A stretch of DNA of 7,638 nt from Aromatoleum sp. (GTDB lineage: Bacteria; Pseudomonadota; Gammaproteobacteria; Burkholderiales; Casimicrobiaceae): NCBI GenBank assembly GCA_010365205.1, contig JAAFGU010000111.1:1-7638 (forward strand), written 5' to 3'. Shown one piece after another: positions 5,983-7,638 of this stretch (position 1 is the stretch's first letter; the number at the start of each line of letters is the position of its first letter). The notes under the pieces are model-generated. The model saw only the letters and a list, made by a program, of their open reading frames with translations, was not told the origin of the DNA and did not search any database. The translations under genes were made by a program, and so were the position numbers.

Positions 5983-6321
5983 ATGATCGAAGCCGATGCA
6001 ATTCGTGCGCGCGCCACGGTCACCGCCGACTTCCAGGCGGCACTTCCCGCGTTGGATCGCCGCCTGGACGATTGGTTTCGCGCGCACGTCGTTGCGCCGC
6101 GGCCCATTGTTCTCGCCCGCAAGAGCGACGGCGGCAACACCGAGGATTTCTGGCTGGTCACCGATCACACCGGGACCGACGACGCCAGTTTTCGCATCGT
6201 GTACGACGATGCCGCCAACCGCTACGGCATCGAATGCACGATCCAGAACGGTGTTTGCCTGTTCGCCGGCTATCGAGCCACGCTGGCAGATGCACTGACG
6301 GACATCAAGGTTCTCCGTTAG
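5983..6321 (+). CDS. Hypothetical protein, 112 residues
   Basis: I do not recognise the family. The protein is soluble-looking, with no signal peptide or membrane segment. Residues 1-37 look helical (AIRARATVTADFQAALPALDRRLDDWFRAH). Residues 40-95 look like a small beta sheet (PIVLARK, DFWLVTDH, SFRIVYDD, RYGIECTI, VCLFAGY) with charged turns, and 96-112 form a closing helix (ATLADALTDIKVL). The even amino-acid composition contrasts with the arginine-rich peptides in the other frames and supports a real gene. The ribosome binding site is weak: only GGGG about seven bases upstream of the ATG. A good promoter lies ~100 bases upstream. It ends 22 bases from the stop of the convergent aldo/keto reductase gene. 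Confidence 0.72.
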   Translation: MIEADAIRARATVTADFQAALPALDRRLDDWFRAHVVAPRPIVLARKSDGGNTEDFWLVTDHTGTDDASFRIVYDDAANRYGIECTIQNGVCLFAGYRATLADALTDIKVLR

Positions 6322-6343
6322 CTGCAGCGTTTTCCGTGAATTC

Positions 6344-7381
6344 CTACCCGGCCGGATTCGGATACCGGGCCTGGACTGCGGCGATTTCCGCCAGCGTCTC
6401 TCCATCCAGTTCGAACTGGGCCGCCGCGATATCTTCCTCGAGCTGTGCCATAGTCGTCGCGCCGACGATCGACGCGCCAAGATACCAGCGACTTTTCACG
6501 TAGCCCAGCGCGAGTTGCACCAGCGAAACGCCGCGCTGCTGCGCGAGCGCGGCGTAGGCCCCGGCGGCTTCCTCGACCATGGGCTTGCGAAAACGCATAC
6601 CCACTCCGCTGAACAGCGTGAATCGCGAGTTGGGCGGTTGTGCGCCTCCAAGGTACTTGCCGGACAGGATGCCGGCGGCGAGCGGACTATAGGCGAGCAG
6701 TGACATCTTCTCGCGGAACAGCACCTCGGCGAGGTCGTTGTCGGCGTTGCGCGAGACCAGGCTGTGGCTGTTCTGAATCGTCACGGGCCCGGGCACGCCG
6801 AGCTCCCTCGCGACGCGATGGAATTCGCACACGCCCCACGCCGTTTCGTTCGAAAGGCCGTAGTGGCCGATCTTGCCCGCCGTGATCATCGCCGCCATTC
6901 CTTCGACCTGTTCGCGAATCGACGGTCCGGGCTTTTCCTTCGCCGGGTCGAACTCGATCGCGCCGAACATCGGTACGTTCCGCTGGGGCCAGTGAATCTG
7001 ATAGAGGTCGATGTAGTCGATGCGCAATCGCGCGAGGCTCGTGTCGACCGCTTCGGCGATGACCTCGCGCGTGAGATCAGTGCGACCGTTGCGGATCCAG
7101 TCGCGCCGGCCGGGACCGGCGACCTTGGTCGCGACGACGAGGCCGTCGCGCCGCTGCCGCGCAAGCCATTTCCCCAGAATCGACTCGGTACGTCCCTGCG
7201 TCTGCGCGCTCGGCGGCAACGGATACATTTCGGCGGTGTCGATGAAGTTGACGCCCTGCGCTACCGCGTAGTCGAGCTGGGCATGGGCGTCGGCCTCACT
7301 GTTCTGTTCGCCCCAGGTCATGGTGCCGAGGCACACCTCGGAGACGTTCATTCGTGTGCTGGGGAGAATTCGGTATTTCAT
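6344..7381 (-). CDS. tas: Tas-like NADP(H)-dependent aldo/keto reductase
   Basis: This is a 345-residue TIM-barrel oxidoreductase, about the length of E. coli Tas (346 from memory). The catalytic tetrad of the superfamily is complete: D48 and Y53 (FIDTAEMY), K86 (VATKVAG) and H130 (YQIHWPQ). Further family marks are GTMTWGEQNSEADAHAQLDYA near the start, IGHYGLSNETAWGV, LLAYSPLAAGILSGKYL and the coenzyme-binding SIVGATTMAQLEEDI near the end. The run at 24-43 is nearly the same as I recall for E. coli Tas. Such enzymes reduce aldehydes or ketones with NADPH in the cytoplasm; the natural substrate is uncertain. I chose the ATG at 7381 because family similarity begins there (MKYRILPSTRM), though only a weak AAAGAG precedes it. 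The frame stays open to a GTG at 7573 with a better ribosome binding site. It stands alone and converges on the preceding gene. Confidence 0.93.
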   Translation of the reverse strand: MKYRILPSTRMNVSEVCLGTMTWGEQNSEADAHAQLDYAVAQGVNFIDTAEMYPLPPSAQTQGRTESILGKWLARQRRDGLVVATKVAGPGRRDWIRNGRTDLTREVIAEAVDTSLARLRIDYIDLYQIHWPQRNVPMFGAIEFDPAKEKPGPSIREQVEGMAAMITAGKIGHYGLSNETAWGVCEFHRVARELGVPGPVTIQNSHSLVSRNADNDLAEVLFREKMSLLAYSPLAAGILSGKYLGGAQPPNSRFTLFSGVGMRFRKPMVEEAAGAYAALAQQRGVSLVQLALGYVKSRWYLGASIVGATTMAQLEEDIAAAQFELDGETLAEIAAVQARYPNPAG

Positions 7382-7638
7382 CGGGCTCTTTCGCGGGGAA
7401 GGGATGGATCCGGTCGCCGCCATGATACTTGGCCGTGCGATCGCCCGGCCGTCGCGCGCGCGACATGGCTCTTCGACCGTAGCGTCGGAGTAAAATGCGC
7501 GGATGCGGACGGACCGGAATTTTGGAATATTGAGCGCGCGCCGTTGCTTCGCGGTCCGGTTGCCCGGCATCACGGTGACCTCCGCGCGCTGGCGTTGTCC
7601 GCGTTCGCGCGCGCCGGGAACGACACCGCAGGCGCAGG
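7382..7638. other. Right-edge region without a firm gene
   Basis: Upstream of the reductase, the minus strand holds GGAGG (7583-7579) before GTG-ATG at 7573/7570, in frame with the reductase. On the plus strand a -10-like TAAAAT lies at 7492-7497 with no good -35 box, and an ATG at 7503 opens a frame that runs to the window edge. The peptide is arginine-rich, and a second frame in the same stretch is also open, so I cannot say which, if any, is coding. Confidence 0.35.

Noticed and set aside
5602..6480. 292-codon minus-strand frame over the divergent region and the 112-residue gene
   Set aside because: The peptide is rich in arginine and serine, overlaps the end of the reductase in another frame, and lacks domain features. 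The plus-strand gene is the better reading.
7503..7638. Plus-strand ATG frame running off the right edge
   Set aside because: The 45 codons are arginine-rich, the only GGAG lies 12 bases away, and another frame in the same stretch is also open. Too little to call a gene.

Overview
The window is GC-rich bacterial chromosome with strong Shine-Dalgarno sites, GC-ending codons, a bactofilin, a Tas-type aldo/keto reductase and an envelope rhodanese of the CxxxxCW kind. Together these suggest a beta- or gammaproteobacterium. No 16S or other marker gene is present, so I cannot name the genus. I see no phage, transposase, CRISPR, tRNA or rRNA.

Layout, left to right. Positions 1-270 hold an imperfect 36-bp direct repeat and the leader of a secreted rhodanese-like protein (271-927, +). 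After a structured 240-bp spacer comes a CHRD-domain lipoprotein (1168-1626, +). A convergent intergenic stretch with three hairpins (about 1630-1755) separates these from a minus-strand pair: a TIR-transmembrane-TPR protein (4525 to 2372) followed with no gap by a small membrane-anchored protein (2371 to 1880). Upstream of the pair lies a 432-bp spacer with a plausible promoter, then a minus-strand bactofilin (5566 to 4958). A 416-bp divergent promoter region leads to a 112-residue protein of unknown function (5983-6321, +). This converges on the Tas-like aldo/keto reductase (7381 to 6344, -). The right edge (7382-7638) has no gene I can support firmly.

How the genes may work together. The TIR gene and its neighbour share a TAA/ATG junction, with the neighbour's ribosome binding site inside the end of the TIR gene, so they are almost certainly co-translated. 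The TIR protein has a predicted cytoplasmic TIR domain that keeps the glutamate of the NADase site, one membrane helix, and a long TPR tail that by charge should lie outside. The partner is an N-terminally anchored protein with its soluble domain also outside. This is the most interesting unit here: a candidate two-component membrane TIR module in which an extracytoplasmic sensor arm could control a cytoplasmic NAD-cleaving or scaffold domain. That role is inference, and nothing in the window proves defence activity. The rhodanese and CHRD genes both encode exported products but have separate leaders, so a functional link is only suggested. The bactofilin, the unknown protein and the reductase look like ordinary chromosomal genes.
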